Part shown: piece after piece, positions 43,477 to 52,780 of the stretch | Position numbering within the stretch: position 1 is the first letter of the stretch | Layout of the letters: every line of letters starts with the position of its first letter | Origin: Halopiger goleimassiliensis | GTDB taxonomy: Archaea > Halobacteriota > Halobacteria > Halobacteriales > Natrialbaceae | Assembly: GCF_000455345.1 (NCBI RefSeq) | Contig: NZ_HG315690.1 | Location: forward strand, 496,001 to 560,000 | Direction: 5' to 3' | Length of the DNA: 64,000 nt | Notes under the pieces: generated by a model | The model's database searches: none | What the model was told of the DNA's origin: nothing | What the model saw: only the letters and a program-made list of their open reading frames with translations | Position numbers and translations under genes: made by a program

Positions 43477-43788
43477 ATGCCGGACGTCGTCGACGGCGTC
43501 TACGCCGGCTCCAACCGTCGGTACTACACCGGTTGGCAGATCGATCGACGACTCGAGCGTGGACGCTGGCGGTGCTGTCTCGAACAGCGGGAGCCGGATC
43601 GACTGCTGATCGAGGTCGAGCGGGCGCTCCTGTTGTCGCTGGTCCGGATCGACCCGAGCGACCTCCCACCCCGGGTCGAGATCAGGATCGACGGCGACCG
43701 CGCGCGAATCGTAGAGCACGGACGGCCACGGCCGGCACCGGTTGCATTGCGGCGGGAAGGCCGGGGTCGATTCGTCTCGGACCGCTGA
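43477..43788 (+). CDS. Uncharacterised protein, about 103 residues
   Basis: From the ATG at 43477 the protein begins MPDVVDGVYAGSNRRYYTGW and continues IDRRLERGRWRCCLEQREPDRLL, ending in a beta-rich region with VEIRIDGDRARIVEHG. The region resembles a small beta-barrel or PilZ-like fold, but I do not recognise a family. In-frame GTG starts at 43378 and 43384 would add about 33 residues; the TATA-like site at 43359 makes them less likely. An opposite-strand frame also stays open here, so strand choice is not certain. Confidence 0.5.
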   Translation: MPDVVDGVYAGSNRRYYTGWQIDRRLERGRWRCCLEQREPDRLLIEVERALLLSLVRIDPSDLPPRVEIRIDGDRARIVEHGRPRPAPVALRREGRGRFVSDR

Positions 43789-43818
43789 ACGAGATCAGCA
43801 GGCGGAGTCGTGGACCTG

Positions 43819-45780
43819 TCAGGCTCCGCCGTCCTCGAAGAACTCGCCGAGGATCGTCTTGAGCCCCTTCCGGAGGTGCTGGTGCATCGTCGGCGGCGAG
43901 ACGTCCATCGATTCGGCGATCTCCTCGCCTGTGCTCTCGCGGGGCCACTCGAAGAAACCGCCGTAGTACGCGAGCCGCAAGGTCGTCAGTTGCCGATCGG
44001 TCAGTTCGTCGAGGATTCGTTTGCGGCGTTCGGCCGCCGTGTGGACCGGGCGGTCGACGACGCGGCGGGCGACCAGTTCCGTATTCTCGTAGATGCCCCC
44101 GAGCGCCTCCGCGATCTCACGCACGTCGGCGTCCCGGGAGACCTCCACACAGCAGGTGCCGACGCCGTCCTCGACGCGGACGTCGCGGATCGTCACCCCG
44201 TGGTTCGTCAGGGTGCGGACGCCCGATTTGCAGAGTCGCATCTCGATCGTACACTGCTCCGTGCCGTCGTGGATGAGTCGACAGCCCTCGATCGAGTCGT
44301 GGTCGGTCGCCTCCTCGAGAACGGTCTCGGCCTCGAGTCCCTCGACGGTGACGTACTGGTACGTGCGTCCGTCGTTAGTCGTGCCCGTCCACTCGAGCGA
44401 ACACCGACAGTCGTAGCGCTCGGTGAGGTCGAAGGAGAACGTATCGCCGCCGTCGATTCGGAACTCGAGTTCCACGACCGAATCCGACAGCAGTAGCTCC
44501 CGGTTCTTGATTGCCATGATCGTAAAGCCGATCATCCCGCCGAGCAGTTCGAACGCCTCCCGTTCGCTCTCGCTAAAGGCGTCTGCACGTTCCGACAGCA
44601 CCGTCAGGACGCCGTAGATCGAGTCGTCGTAGGAGACGGGGACGGCGAGCACCGCGTCGACGTCGTCCTCGTGGGCCGCCTCCTGTAACGGCTCCGGGAG
44701 CGGTTCGGTGTCCTGGACGTGTGTCACCGTCCGTACGTCGCCCGAGAGTGCGGCCTCGGTGGCCGGACACTCCACGCTACAGTCGAGGTCCCGAAGCTGG
44801 TCGAGGTAGGTCGTGGCCTCGCCGGTCCCCGATCGGGCGACGAGTTCGCCGTCGGGTCCGAGTTCGGCGATCCAGCTCCCACAGTAGAGCTCCGATTCGA
44901 CGATCTGCTCGCAGACGTCGCGTTCGATCGTCTCCCGTTCGGAGGCCCCGACCAGCGACTCGACGACGCGTCGTCCGAGCGTGTTGATCCGGTTGAGGGT
45001 CTCGAGTTCGGCCCGTTGCGACCGGAGTTCGCGTTCGCGCCGAGCGCGCTCGGTGATGTCGCGGGCCAGCCAGACCACCGCCCGACGGCCGGCGATGCGC
45101 CGGTCCGTCGGAACGACGCGGGCCTCGTAGTATCGCGTCCCTTCGTTCGTCTCCGCCTCGTACTCGATCGACTGCGTCTCGCCGGCCTCGATCGCCCGCT
45201 CGAGACAGGACTGGAGCCGTTCGGCCGTCTCGGGCGGGAACGCGTCCGCGAGGGTGTTGCCGGTGAGCTCCGTCGAGGAAGTTCCATACAGGTCGGCCGC
45301 CTCGCGTCGCGCTTTCGCCTCGAGGTAGGTACCGTCCGCGGCGATGACGAACGCCTCGTCGGGCAACTCGTTCGCGATGATACGATGGTAGTCACGCTCG
45401 TCCCCGTCGGCGGTGTCGGCCACCACGGCGGTTTCGATGCGGTCGATCACTCCGTCGTCCGCGAGCGGGGCGTACTCCGTCGCGTCGCCACGGACCGCCG
45501 CCGCAGCGAGTGCCTCGTCGCCCGCTGGAGGTGCGACGATCGTCGGCACTGCCGGCGAGAACTCCCGAACCTGCTCGAGGCAGTTCCGGATGGCGTCCGG
45601 CCGCTCCAGTTCGAGAACGATACCGTCGGAAACGACGCCCTCGAGGACGTCCGCCACCGAGTCGGTCGACGCCGAGTGGACCCGATACCGTCCCTCCCCT
45701 CGGAGTCGTCGCTCGAGGGAACTGTCGTCCCGGTCCGACCCGGTGACGACGACCAGTGTCACGTTCGTCTCACGTCCCAT
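43819..45780 (-). CDS. Bat-like PAS/GAF/HTH_10 sensor-regulator
   Basis: A 653-residue soluble regulator: receiver-like domain (about 8-120), PAS (about 128-238, with ITERARRERELRSQ after it), GAF (about 265-405, VPVSYDDSIYGVLTVLS), BAT-associated domain (about 412-560) and HTH_10 (LTDRQLTTLRLAYYGGFFEWP, GEEIAESMDVSPPTMHQHL). It shares layout and C-terminal wording (FEWPRESTGEEIA) with the larger protein at 29529, so both descend from the same Bat-type family. Probably responds to light, oxygen or redox through PAS/GAF ligands. No bacterio-opsin gene is present. Confidence 0.88.
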   Translation of the reverse strand: MGRETNVTLVVVTGSDRDDSSLERRLRGEGRYRVHSASTDSVADVLEGVVSDGIVLELERPDAIRNCLEQVREFSPAVPTIVAPPAGDEALAAAAVRGDATEYAPLADDGVIDRIETAVVADTADGDERDYHRIIANELPDEAFVIAADGTYLEAKARREAADLYGTSSTELTGNTLADAFPPETAERLQSCLERAIEAGETQSIEYEAETNEGTRYYEARVVPTDRRIAGRRAVVWLARDITERARRERELRSQRAELETLNRINTLGRRVVESLVGASERETIERDVCEQIVESELYCGSWIAELGPDGELVARSGTGEATTYLDQLRDLDCSVECPATEAALSGDVRTVTHVQDTEPLPEPLQEAAHEDDVDAVLAVPVSYDDSIYGVLTVLSERADAFSESEREAFELLGGMIGFTIMAIKNRELLLSDSVVELEFRIDGGDTFSFDLTERYDCRCSLEWTGTTNDGRTYQYVTVEGLEAETVLEEATDHDSIEGCRLIHDGTEQCTIEMRLCKSGVRTLTNHGVTIRDVRVEDGVGTCCVEVSRDADVREIAEALGGIYENTELVARRVVDRPVHTAAERRKRILDELTDRQLTTLRLAYYGGFFEWPRESTGEEIAESMDVSPPTMHQHLRKGLKTILGEFFEDGGA

Positions 45781-45942
45781 GCGTTTCGGTGTTCATACGA
45801 TCACTGCTCACCCGTCCGCCCCCTTCGTACTCAAGAGTACCGAGTGGAATAAAAAATCTGGTGGTTGGCACGAAAGTAAATATCGGGGTCGTCCCTCTCG
45901 GAGCGACGATCGGATCCGGAAAACCAGCGTTCGGGCTCGCGA

Positions 45943-46194
45943 TTACAGTTCGCCCTGGTCCTTGAGATCCTCGATGATGTCGTCGACGAACGTCTCTACG
46001 TCGTCGTACGGGAAGTCACCGCCCGAGGTCTTGGTGTTGAGTTCCATCGCCGTCATCGAGAAGTCGCCGGACTCGAACGTCGTGCCCGGGCCGTCAGGAA
46101 GCGCGGGAACGAGGTCCATGGGACTCGAGATGGGGTAGTCGGCCTCACCGAAGGCGTCGATCATTTGTTCGCGGATTTCGGCTTCGTCTGCCAT
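45943..46194 (-). CDS. MTH865-family protein
   Basis: An 83-residue acidic helical protein: EAEIREQMIDAFGEADYPIS, MDLVPALPDGPGTTFESGD and FVDDIIEDLKDQGEL match the conserved MTH865 domain of unknown function (EF-hand-like helical fold). ATG at 46194 lies about 25 bases after an extended TATA element. Confidence 0.85.
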   Translation of the reverse strand: MADEAEIREQMIDAFGEADYPISSPMDLVPALPDGPGTTFESGDFSMTAMELNTKTSGGDFPYDDVETFVDDIIEDLKDQGEL

Positions 46195-46214
46195 AGCGTG
46201 TTGCCGTTTGGGTG

Positions 46215-46230
46215 CATAAATAATAAATTT
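46215..46230 (-). promoter_or_regulatory. A+T-rich promoter of the MTH865 gene
   Basis: cataaataataaattt on the plus strand; read on the minus strand it contains tttattatttatg 21-36 bases before the ATG. It suggests strong leaderless transcription. Confidence 0.5.
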
Positions 46231-46445
46231 GTGGGTAGTTGTACCGTTCGATCGACGCGACCGGTATCGACCGGAATCCTCCACAGGTGTCCGTATTGAC
46301 CGTCTCAGGATTTAATAACCGGGGCCGGTTGATTGAGCGAACGACGGCGACAGTCCCAACGAACCGCTATCTACGGCAAAGCGAACAGTCACGAAACCTC
46401 TCGTATCCGAAACAGTAATTAGCGATCAGTGAGGTAGTGAAGGAC

Positions 46446-46835
46446 ATGGCCAAAGATACCGTCAGGTACCCGGACGAGGTCGTCGAGGAGATCGACACGC
46501 TCGTCCAAGACGGTATGTTCGAGAGCAAATCCGAGTTTTACCGGTTCTCGGCGGAGTACGTTCTCACCCTCATCAATCCCGATCACGACGTCAAGACGTT
46601 CAACTTCGACGAGATCAAACACGAACTCGACATCAGCGAGGAGGACCACGCCAAGGCCCTGGGTACCGACGGTGGCACGTTCTTCCTCGACGCAGTCATC
46701 ACCGTCCGCAAACACGGCCTGCGGGGCAACTACGAGGCCGCCGAACGGTTCATCGACACCCACTACGACTCGACCGACCAGGAGTGTATCATCCTCGAGG
46801 AACTGCTCGGGACGTACCGCAACGAATCGGCCTGA
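46446..46835 (+). CDS. Ribbon-helix-helix regulator
   Basis: A 129-residue protein with an N-terminal RHH (MetJ/Arc) domain: DTVRYPDEVVEEIDTLVQDGMFESKSEFYRFSAEYVL. Residues 60-129 form an additional helical domain (FDEIKHELDISEE, HKGLRGNYEAAERFIDTHY-like). RHH dimers bind DNA through the N-terminal strand (TVRYP). A gaggt element 10 bases before ATG and a gtaattag box about 31 bases upstream both support the ATG at 46446. It is longer than minimal RHH proteins and may belong to the haloarchaeal cell-division regulator group, but I cannot confirm that. Confidence 0.85.
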   Translation: MAKDTVRYPDEVVEEIDTLVQDGMFESKSEFYRFSAEYVLTLINPDHDVKTFNFDEIKHELDISEEDHAKALGTDGGTFFLDAVITVRKHGLRGNYEAAERFIDTHYDSTDQECIILEELLGTYRNESA

Positions 46836-46977
46836 CCGCTCCCGGTCTCTCGCATCCGCTCGGATTTCGAACTTCTCGACTCGTTTCGATGCTATCCGTC
46901 TCCGTGAGTGGGTTCCGCACGCTGTTCTGCCGACGATCCGTCAAAGCGTTCACATCACTGGACCTCGGGTATCGAGT

Positions 46978-47391
46978 ATGGAGGACCACGCCGATCCTGA
47001 CGCCGCCGGTCGGATTCACCACCTCGAGTTGTACGCGTCCGCGTTCGAGACGGCGGTCGCGTTCTGGGACTGGCTGCTCGGCGAACTGGGGTACGAACGG
47101 AAAGACGAGTGGGAGGGCGGTCGCTCGTGGCGCAACGGGCCGACCTACGTCGTGCTCTGTCGGGCCGAGAACGCGAACCATCCCTTCGACCGGCGCGCGA
47201 GCGGGTTGAATCACGTCGCGTTTCACGCCGGATCGCGCGAACAGGTCGACCGCATTACCGACGGGGTTCGCGACCGAGCGGACGCGAGCGTGCTCTACGA
47301 GGATCGTCACCCCTACGCCGGCGGCTACTACGCGCTGTACTGCGAGGACCCGGAGGGAATCAAGGTGGAGGTCGTCGGACCGGACGAATGA
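46978..47391 (+). CDS. VOC/glyoxalase-superfamily protein
   Basis: A 137-residue single-domain VOC protein. The two beta-alpha-beta-beta-beta halves are visible: RIHHLELYASAFETAVAFWDWLLGELGY, and GLNHVAFHAGSREQVDRI to YALYCEDPEGIKVEVVG. Candidate metal ligands are the first His in RIHHLEL, His in NHVAFH and Glu in KVEVV. Probably a lyase, isomerase or dioxygenase acting on a small substrate in the cytoplasm. Start ATG 46978. Confidence 0.88.
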   Translation: MEDHADPDAAGRIHHLELYASAFETAVAFWDWLLGELGYERKDEWEGGRSWRNGPTYVVLCRAENANHPFDRRASGLNHVAFHAGSREQVDRITDGVRDRADASVLYEDRHPYAGGYYALYCEDPEGIKVEVVGPDE

Positions 47392-47403
47392 ACGGCGGTG
47401 ACC

Positions 47404-49041
47404 TCAGACGAACGGGTCGCCCAGCGCCTCGAGGTCGACGTGTTCGCGGACCAGCGACGCGGCCCTGTCCGCAGGGGTCTCGCCGGCGAGAACTGATTCC
47501 CCCGTGGCCGACCCACAATCGCCGTCCGAGGACGGGCGGTCCACGCCGGCGTTCCGGGCAACGGCCGCGAGAAACGCCCCACGAACGGACTCGTTGTCGA
47601 AGAGACCGTGCAGATAGGTTCCGAGGACGCGCCCGCAGGACGCGCTCGAGTCGCCGAGCGGCCGCTCGAGGTCGGCGTCCGACGCCGCCTGCGTGCGCCC
47701 GGCGTGGATCTCGTAGCCGGTCGCAGTCCCTGACGCGCCGGCCAGCAGGGACGAAGCCTCGCCGTCGACCGTCACGGACGTCCGCTCGAGTCGCTTCTCG
47801 GGTTCGAATCGGGTCTCGACGGGCAGGAGGCCGAGGCCCTCGATCACGTCGTCGCCGCCGGTGCCCTCGAGTGCCGCGTTGGTGATCCGCTCGCCGAGTA
47901 GCTGGTAGCCGCCACAGAGGCCGACGATCGGGCCGTCGAACGCCGACAGCAAAGCGGCGTACCCCGCCTCGCGGAGCGCGAGCAGGTCGTCGACCGTGTT
48001 TTTCGTTCCTGGGATGACGACCGCGTGGATCTCCTCGAGGGCCGCCTCCTCGATCGACGTCTCGCGACCGACGGGGAGGTAGACGACAGAAACGCCGGGT
48101 TCGGCGGCGAGCACCTCGAGGTCGGTCGCGTTCGAGATGCGTGGCAGGCGGGGAACCCCGATCCGTATGCGACGATCCGCGGGAACGCCGTCGTCGTCGC
48201 CGCGTACGTCGCGTTCCCCGCTATCGGGAAGTGCGACGCTATCCTCCTCCGGCAGTCCGGGATCGGCGTAGGGTACCACGCCGAGTATCGGGACGCCGGT
48301 CTTCGATTCGATCGCCGCGATGCCCGGCTCGAGCAGTGATTCGTCGCCGCGGAACTTCGTGATGATCGCGCCGACGAGGTGCTCGCGGAGCCGATCGGGC
48401 ATGAGTTCGATCGTCCCGTAGAGGCTGGCAAAGGCACCACCGCGCTCGATGTCGACGAGTAGCAGGATGTCGGCGTCGGCGAACTCGGCGGCTTCGACGT
48501 TCGCCAGGTCCCGGTCGTGGAGATTGATTTCGCCGATGCTGCCGGCCCCTTCGGCGACGATGACGTCGTACTGGTCGGCGAGTCGCCGGTAGGATTCCTC
48601 GGCGGCCGTTCGCGCTCGCTCCCAGTACTCCTCGTAGTAGGTGCCGGCGGGGACGTGCTCGTGGGCACGTCCCTGGAGAACGAGTTGACTCTCTCCGTCG
48701 CCGCGGGGCTTGAGGAGGACCGGGTTGCAGTCCGTCGTGGGCGTGATCCGTGCGGCCCGGGCTTGAACGAACTGGGAGACGCCGATCTCGCCCCAGCGGT
48801 CGTCGCTCGAGTCAGTCGCGTCGCCGATACCGGCGTCGTCGGCCTCGCCGTCGCGCTCGAGGGTCTCCATCGACCCGGACGCGTCGGGTCTGACGACGAC
48901 GCGGGCGTTGTTGCTCATGTTCTGGGCCTTGAACGGGGCGACGGCGACGCCCCGATCGGCGAGCAGCCGACAGAGCCCCGCGGCCACGGTCGACTTGCCG
49001 ACGTGGCTCGCCGTGCCGGCGACCAGCAGCGTCCGTGTCAT
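47404..49041 (-). CDS. cbiP: Cobyric acid synthase
   Basis: A 545-residue adenosylcobyric acid synthase that amidates the corrin ring at b, d, e and g positions with glutamine and ATP. N-terminal dethiobiotin-synthetase-like domain: [22 protein letters not shown] (P-loop) and [12 protein letters not shown]-terminal class I glutamine amidotransferase: [22 protein letters not shown] with the nucleophile Cys, and the catalytic His near YLHGLFDNE. It contains an acidic insert at about 85-110. Fits with the adenosyltransferase at 52781 as part of cobalamin synthesis, though other cob genes are outside the window. Confidence 0.95.
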   Translation of the reverse strand: MTRTLLVAGTASHVGKSTVAAGLCRLLADRGVAVAPFKAQNMSNNARVVVRPDASGSMETLERDGEADDAGIGDATDSSDDRWGEIGVSQFVQARAARITPTTDCNPVLLKPRGDGESQLVLQGRAHEHVPAGTYYEEYWERARTAAEESYRRLADQYDVIVAEGAGSIGEINLHDRDLANVEAAEFADADILLLVDIERGGAFASLYGTIELMPDRLREHLVGAIITKFRGDESLLEPGIAAIESKTGVPILGVVPYADPGLPEEDSVALPDSGERDVRGDDDGVPADRRIRIGVPRLPRISNATDLEVLAAEPGVSVVYLPVGRETSIEEAALEEIHAVVIPGTKNTVDDLLALREAGYAALLSAFDGPIVGLCGGYQLLGERITNAALEGTGGDDVIEGLGLLPVETRFEPEKRLERTSVTVDGEASSLLAGASGTATGYEIHAGRTQAASDADLERPLGDSSASCGRVLGTYLHGLFDNESVRGAFLAAVARNAGVDRPSSDGDCGSATGESVLAGETPADRAASLVREHVDLEALGDPFV

Positions 49042-49140
49042 TCGCTTCGCGACCTACTCGCACGGCTGGGAGTATCGTCCTGTCGGTTCGGCGGTTACTC
49101 CCACCGAAAGAATTCTTCTGGACCGCCCGGAACTGCGGGT

Positions 49141-50211
49141 ATGGACGACGTGCCGGACGCCCGGGCGTTCTCCGAGGCGACCCTCGAGGAGATGCTCCGG
49201 TCCGTCGATCCCGACTGGGAACTCCTCGCTGCGGAGCCGGCAGAGCGCGGGTTCAGTTCGGTGTATCGGTTGACCGTCGCCGACGACGAGCGGACGCGAG
49301 AGCTGTACCTGAAAGCCTCCCCCGACGGACGAACGTGGAGGCTGCCGACCGAATCCCGTATCCAGGCCGTCTTGCGTGCGACAACCTCGATTCCGGTCCC
49401 CGAGGTCGTCGGCGTCGTCGACGACCACGACGCGGTGCCGACGCCGTGGTACCTGATGGAGGCCCTCCCCGGCGAGGAACTCCCCTACGAGCGTGTCGCC
49501 CGTCTCGAGGACGCGATCCTCCGACGACTCGCACGACAGGTCGGCGAATACCTGGGCGAACTCCACGCGGTGCCGGCACCCGACGACTTCGGTCACGTTC
49601 GCCACGACGGTCCGGCCCTGCGCGGCGGCCGTCCCGCCGGCGACCCGTCGACGTTGACGGTCACCGAGGCCCGGACGTGGCCCGAATTCTTGCGCGCGTA
49701 CGCCGACCGGGAACTCGAGCGCCACGCCGACTCCCGGTTCGGCGCGCTGACGCCCGAGCTACGGTCGTGGCTCGAGCGAGAGATCGACGCGCTCGAGGGG
49801 CCGTTCGAGGCGGCCCTCGGCCGGAACGATCACGGCCTGCACAACCTCCTCGTCGATCCCGAGACGGGCGACGTGATGGGGATGCTCGACTGGGGATACA
49901 CGCTCGTGGTTCCCCCGGCGTTCGACCTCGCGTTCGCGACGTACATCTTCAGCGGGGCCTTCCTCGCCGGCTGTCCAGACGTTCGGGATCGCCGGCCGCT
50001 GGTCCGGGACGCGCTGGCCGCGGGCTACCGAACGACGGCACCGGATCGCGAAGAGACGGTCCCGGTCGCCGATCCGCGCTACGAGGCGCTCGCGATGATC
50101 CGGATCACGAACGACTTCGACCAGTTGACGCTACCCGACGGGACCGAGACGGCCGTCGAAGAACGGCTCGAGGCCGACCTCGAGGCGTTGCTCGAGCGAG
50201 AACGGGCGTGA
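49141..50211 (+). CDS. APH-family small-molecule kinase-like protein
   Basis: A 356-residue protein with the aminoglycoside/choline kinase fold: RGFSSVYRLTV (nucleotide loop), LYLKAS (Lys), HLMEALPGEELPY-like hinge, then the catalytic loop LGRNDHGLHNLLVDPETG and MLDWGYTLVVPPAFDLAFATY. The loop keeps the Asp-x4-Asn spacing and the DFG-like DWG, but the usual His before the Asp is replaced (RND instead of HGD). It is therefore probably an active kinase with altered loop, on an unknown sugar or alcohol. ATG 49141. Divergent from cbiP. Confidence 0.82.
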   Translation: MDDVPDARAFSEATLEEMLRSVDPDWELLAAEPAERGFSSVYRLTVADDERTRELYLKASPDGRTWRLPTESRIQAVLRATTSIPVPEVVGVVDDHDAVPTPWYLMEALPGEELPYERVARLEDAILRRLARQVGEYLGELHAVPAPDDFGHVRHDGPALRGGRPAGDPSTLTVTEARTWPEFLRAYADRELERHADSRFGALTPELRSWLEREIDALEGPFEAALGRNDHGLHNLLVDPETGDVMGMLDWGYTLVVPPAFDLAFATYIFSGAFLAGCPDVRDRRPLVRDALAAGYRTTAPDREETVPVADPRYEALAMIRITNDFDQLTLPDGTETAVEERLEADLEALLERERA

Positions 50212-50242
50212 CAGTAGCCGATCCGGGTACGAATGCGGCGTC

Positions 50243-50455
50243 TCACTCTTCGTCCGTTTCGACGTCGGGTGGCTGGCCCTCCTCGAAAGCGACTTCCTCG
50301 CCCTCGTGGGGTTCGATGTGGCTCAGGATCTCGTGGGGGACGTAGCCGATGTTGTACCCCTGGGCGTCGTGGAGGACGACGCCGTGTTCGTACTCGCGAA
50401 AGTCGGCGCAGTTGATCTCCTCGTAGGCGTTCCCCGGCTTGAAGACGACCTTCAT
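50243..50455 (-). CDS. Small protein, 70 residues, related to the one at 8609
   Basis: MKVVFKPGNAYEEINCADF opens a small beta-rich protein with GVVLHDAQGYNIGYVPHEIL, followed by an acidic tail. The central motif is shared with the 58-residue protein at 8609-8785. Function unknown. Start ATG 50455; a few in-frame codons upstream (MTA) are less likely. Confidence 0.65.
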   Translation of the reverse strand: MKVVFKPGNAYEEINCADFREYEHGVVLHDAQGYNIGYVPHEILSHIEPHEGEEVAFEEGQPPDVETDEE

Positions 50456-50525
50456 GGCGGTCACGTCACCGTACCGGCCGGTTTCGGTACGGCTTGCAGA
50501 CGACGGTGACTTTCGGATGCCCGGA

Positions 50526-51974
50526 TCACTCGCGGCGATAGCGCCGATCCCACCGCGGCCCGGCGCGACTCGAGAGGACGTACCCGACGACCCCGAATCC
50601 GATGCCTGCCGCCGCGAGCACGGCTGCGACGGTCAGCGTCGGCGGCACGACGACGAAGCCGGCCACGAGCGCGGGCACGAGCGCGACGGCGACGCCGACG
50701 GTGAACGCGCCGAACCGGACGGAATCGAAGAGGAACTCGTTCGGGTCGAAGCCGGCGACGTAGACGGTCAGCCCGTAGTAGTACAGCCCGTACCCCGCGA
50801 GCAAAATCGCGCCGACGGCGGCGTCGACGAGCGTCGCGTCGAACCAGAGCACGGCACCGAGATACGGCAGCCCGACCGCGGGCGCGCCGACCAGCACGAA
50901 CGCCGCGCGTTTCGCCCGGAAAACCGCCTCGATCGAGACGGGGTAGACGAGGTAGGCCTCGAGCGAGTCGAACTGGGTGAGCCAGTTGTACGTCGTGAAG
51001 GCCGCGAGACCGAGAACGCCGCCGAAGAAGATCCCCGGTGCCGGCTCGATACCCGTGATCTCGCGGACGACGCCGACGAGCGCGCCCACGAGCGCGAGCA
51101 GGATGCCGGTCGAGACGAACGGCTTCCAGACGCCGCCCGAGGACCGCGCGAGGTCCAGCAGCGTCTTCGAAACGAGCGCGTCCTCGGCGATGGGCAACGG
51201 GTCGGCGACCGTGGCGAACCGGTCGCCAGCGGTCCGATCCGGCCGGGCGTACGTGGGATCGTACGCCCAGAGCGATCCGACCGCGACGACCACGGTCGCG
51301 ACGGCGAGGCCGACTGCCGCAGCCGGCGCGTCCGTGATCGGTACCGTGACGCCGAGGGCGCTCGGGCCGCCGGCGACCCACGCGCCGACGACGGCGAGGA
51401 CGGCGACGGCAGTGATCGCCCACGTCGGCACGCCCCGCGTACGGACCGCGATCAGTGCGACCGTCAGGGCCATCCCGGCGACGAAGACGAGCGACAGGGA
51501 GAGCCACAGCGCGAACAGCTGGGGAAGCGCCGTCGGCGCGAACCCGTGGATCGGAACCGCCGCGGTCGCCATCGGCAACACGACCACGAGCGCGTAGAAG
51601 ATGGCGTCTTTCACGAGGAATGCACCCAGCAGCCACCGCCGCGACAGCGGCAAGGTCTCGGCCGTCGAGAGCACCAGCGAGAGCTCCCCGAAGACGTTCT
51701 CGAGCATGTCCGAGCCCGCGAACCCGGCCGTGCCGCTGTAGAGGCCGAACCCGCAGGCGAGGACGTGCAGCCCAATCAGGACGCTCCGGGGGGACGTCCC
51801 GGTCTCGAGCAGGGCGACCGTCCCGCCGAGGACGAGGACAGCGATCAACAGGGGGAAAGACGCGAACCGCCAGCCGCCGAACAGCCGGGTGTGGAGCCGC
51901 CACTCCTCGCGGGCGAGCGAGAGAAAGACCCAGCGGAGCCGCCGCAAGCGCCCCGCGTGCTCTTCGTCCATCAT
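50526..51974 (-). CDS. ABC transporter permease
   Basis: A 482-residue membrane protein with about 12 hydrophobic spans; starts with a cytoplasmic helix (RLRRLRWVFLSLAREEWRLH) and ends in an Arg-rich tail. Repeated Gly/Ala/Val-rich spans with short loops are typical for ABC-2-type permeases of haloarchaeal exporters. Its start overlaps the stop of the ATPase gene (ATGA), so the two proteins form one transporter. Substrate unknown. Confidence 0.85.
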   Translation of the reverse strand: MMDEEHAGRLRRLRWVFLSLAREEWRLHTRLFGGWRFASFPLLIAVLVLGGTVALLETGTSPRSVLIGLHVLACGFGLYSGTAGFAGSDMLENVFGELSLVLSTAETLPLSRRWLLGAFLVKDAIFYALVVVLPMATAAVPIHGFAPTALPQLFALWLSLSLVFVAGMALTVALIAVRTRGVPTWAITAVAVLAVVGAWVAGGPSALGVTVPITDAPAAAVGLAVATVVVAVGSLWAYDPTYARPDRTAGDRFATVADPLPIAEDALVSKTLLDLARSSGGVWKPFVSTGILLALVGALVGVVREITGIEPAPGIFFGGVLGLAAFTTYNWLTQFDSLEAYLVYPVSIEAVFRAKRAAFVLVGAPAVGLPYLGAVLWFDATLVDAAVGAILLAGYGLYYYGLTVYVAGFDPNEFLFDSVRFGAFTVGVAVALVPALVAGFVVVPPTLTVAAVLAAAGIGFGVVGYVLSSRAGPRWDRRYRRE

Positions 51975-52720
51975 CGTTCGATCGGCGCTTTCGAGGGCAT
52001 GTCTCGCGGATCCGTCCGGTCGACGTGCTCGAGGAAGGTTTCGAGCAACGGCTGGTCGTCCGCGTCGGGCCGGCGCTCGGCGACGATCCGGCCGTCGGCG
52101 ACGATGCCGACGCGGCTACAGATCGCCTCCGCGACGTCGATGTTGTGCGTCGAGACGAAGACGGCGTTGTCCCGGGCCGCGTAGTCGACGAGCACCTGCT
52201 TGACCTGCTCCTGGACGATCGGATCGAGGTTCGCGAGCGGTTCGTCGATCAACACGACGTCGGGTTCGTGCAGGAACGCCTGGGCGATCATCAGCTTCTG
52301 CTGTTGTCCGCGCGAGAGGTCCGTATGCAACGTCTCGAGTTTGCCCCGAAAGCCGAGCCGATCGGCCCAGCGGTCGATGCGCTCCTCGACGACGTCCGGT
52401 TCGAGGTCGCGGACCCGACCGACGAAGGAGAGATACTCCTGTGGAGTGAGAAAGCTCGGCGGCGACCCCCGCTCCGGCAGGATGCCGACGCGGCGGCGCG
52501 TCTCGAGCGGCTCGGCGACGGGATCGGTCCCGAGAACGCTGATCGTCCCCGAATCCGGACGCACCTGTCCGGTGATCGCCCGGATGGTCGTCGTCTTCCC
52601 GGCCCCGTTCGGTCCCAGAAAGCCGTACAGCTCCCCGCGGTCGACGCTGAACTGCATTCCGTCGACTGCACGCACGGACCCGTACGACTTGGACAACTCG
52701 TCGACTCGAATGGCGGCCAT
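51971..52720 (-). CDS. ABC transporter ATP-binding protein
   Basis: A 249-residue ATPase: Walker A GPNGAGKT (36-43), signature LSRGQQQK (degenerate LSGGQ), Walker B VVLIDEPLANLD and the switch His in VSTHNID. The subgroup resembles drug and natural-product exporters of the ABC-2 class. First gene of the two-gene transporter operon, and the gene end overlaps the permease start. Confidence 0.93.
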   Translation of the reverse strand: MAAIRVDELSKSYGSVRAVDGMQFSVDRGELYGFLGPNGAGKTTTIRAITGQVRPDSGTISVLGTDPVAEPLETRRRVGILPERGSPPSFLTPQEYLSFVGRVRDLEPDVVEERIDRWADRLGFRGKLETLHTDLSRGQQQKLMIAQAFLHEPDVVLIDEPLANLDPIVQEQVKQVLVDYAARDNAVFVSTHNIDVAEAICSRVGIVADGRIVAERRPDADDQPLLETFLEHVDRTDPRDMPSKAPIER

Positions 52721-52780
52721 CGATCGCCCGTCGATTGACAGCCACCGACAATAACGGTACTGGCACCGGCGAAGCGCTCC

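Noticed and set aside
43363-43719. Minus-strand frame opposite the gene at 43477
   Set aside because: Both strands are open, but the plus-strand frame has a better residue pattern and a TATA-like box upstream. The choice is not certain.
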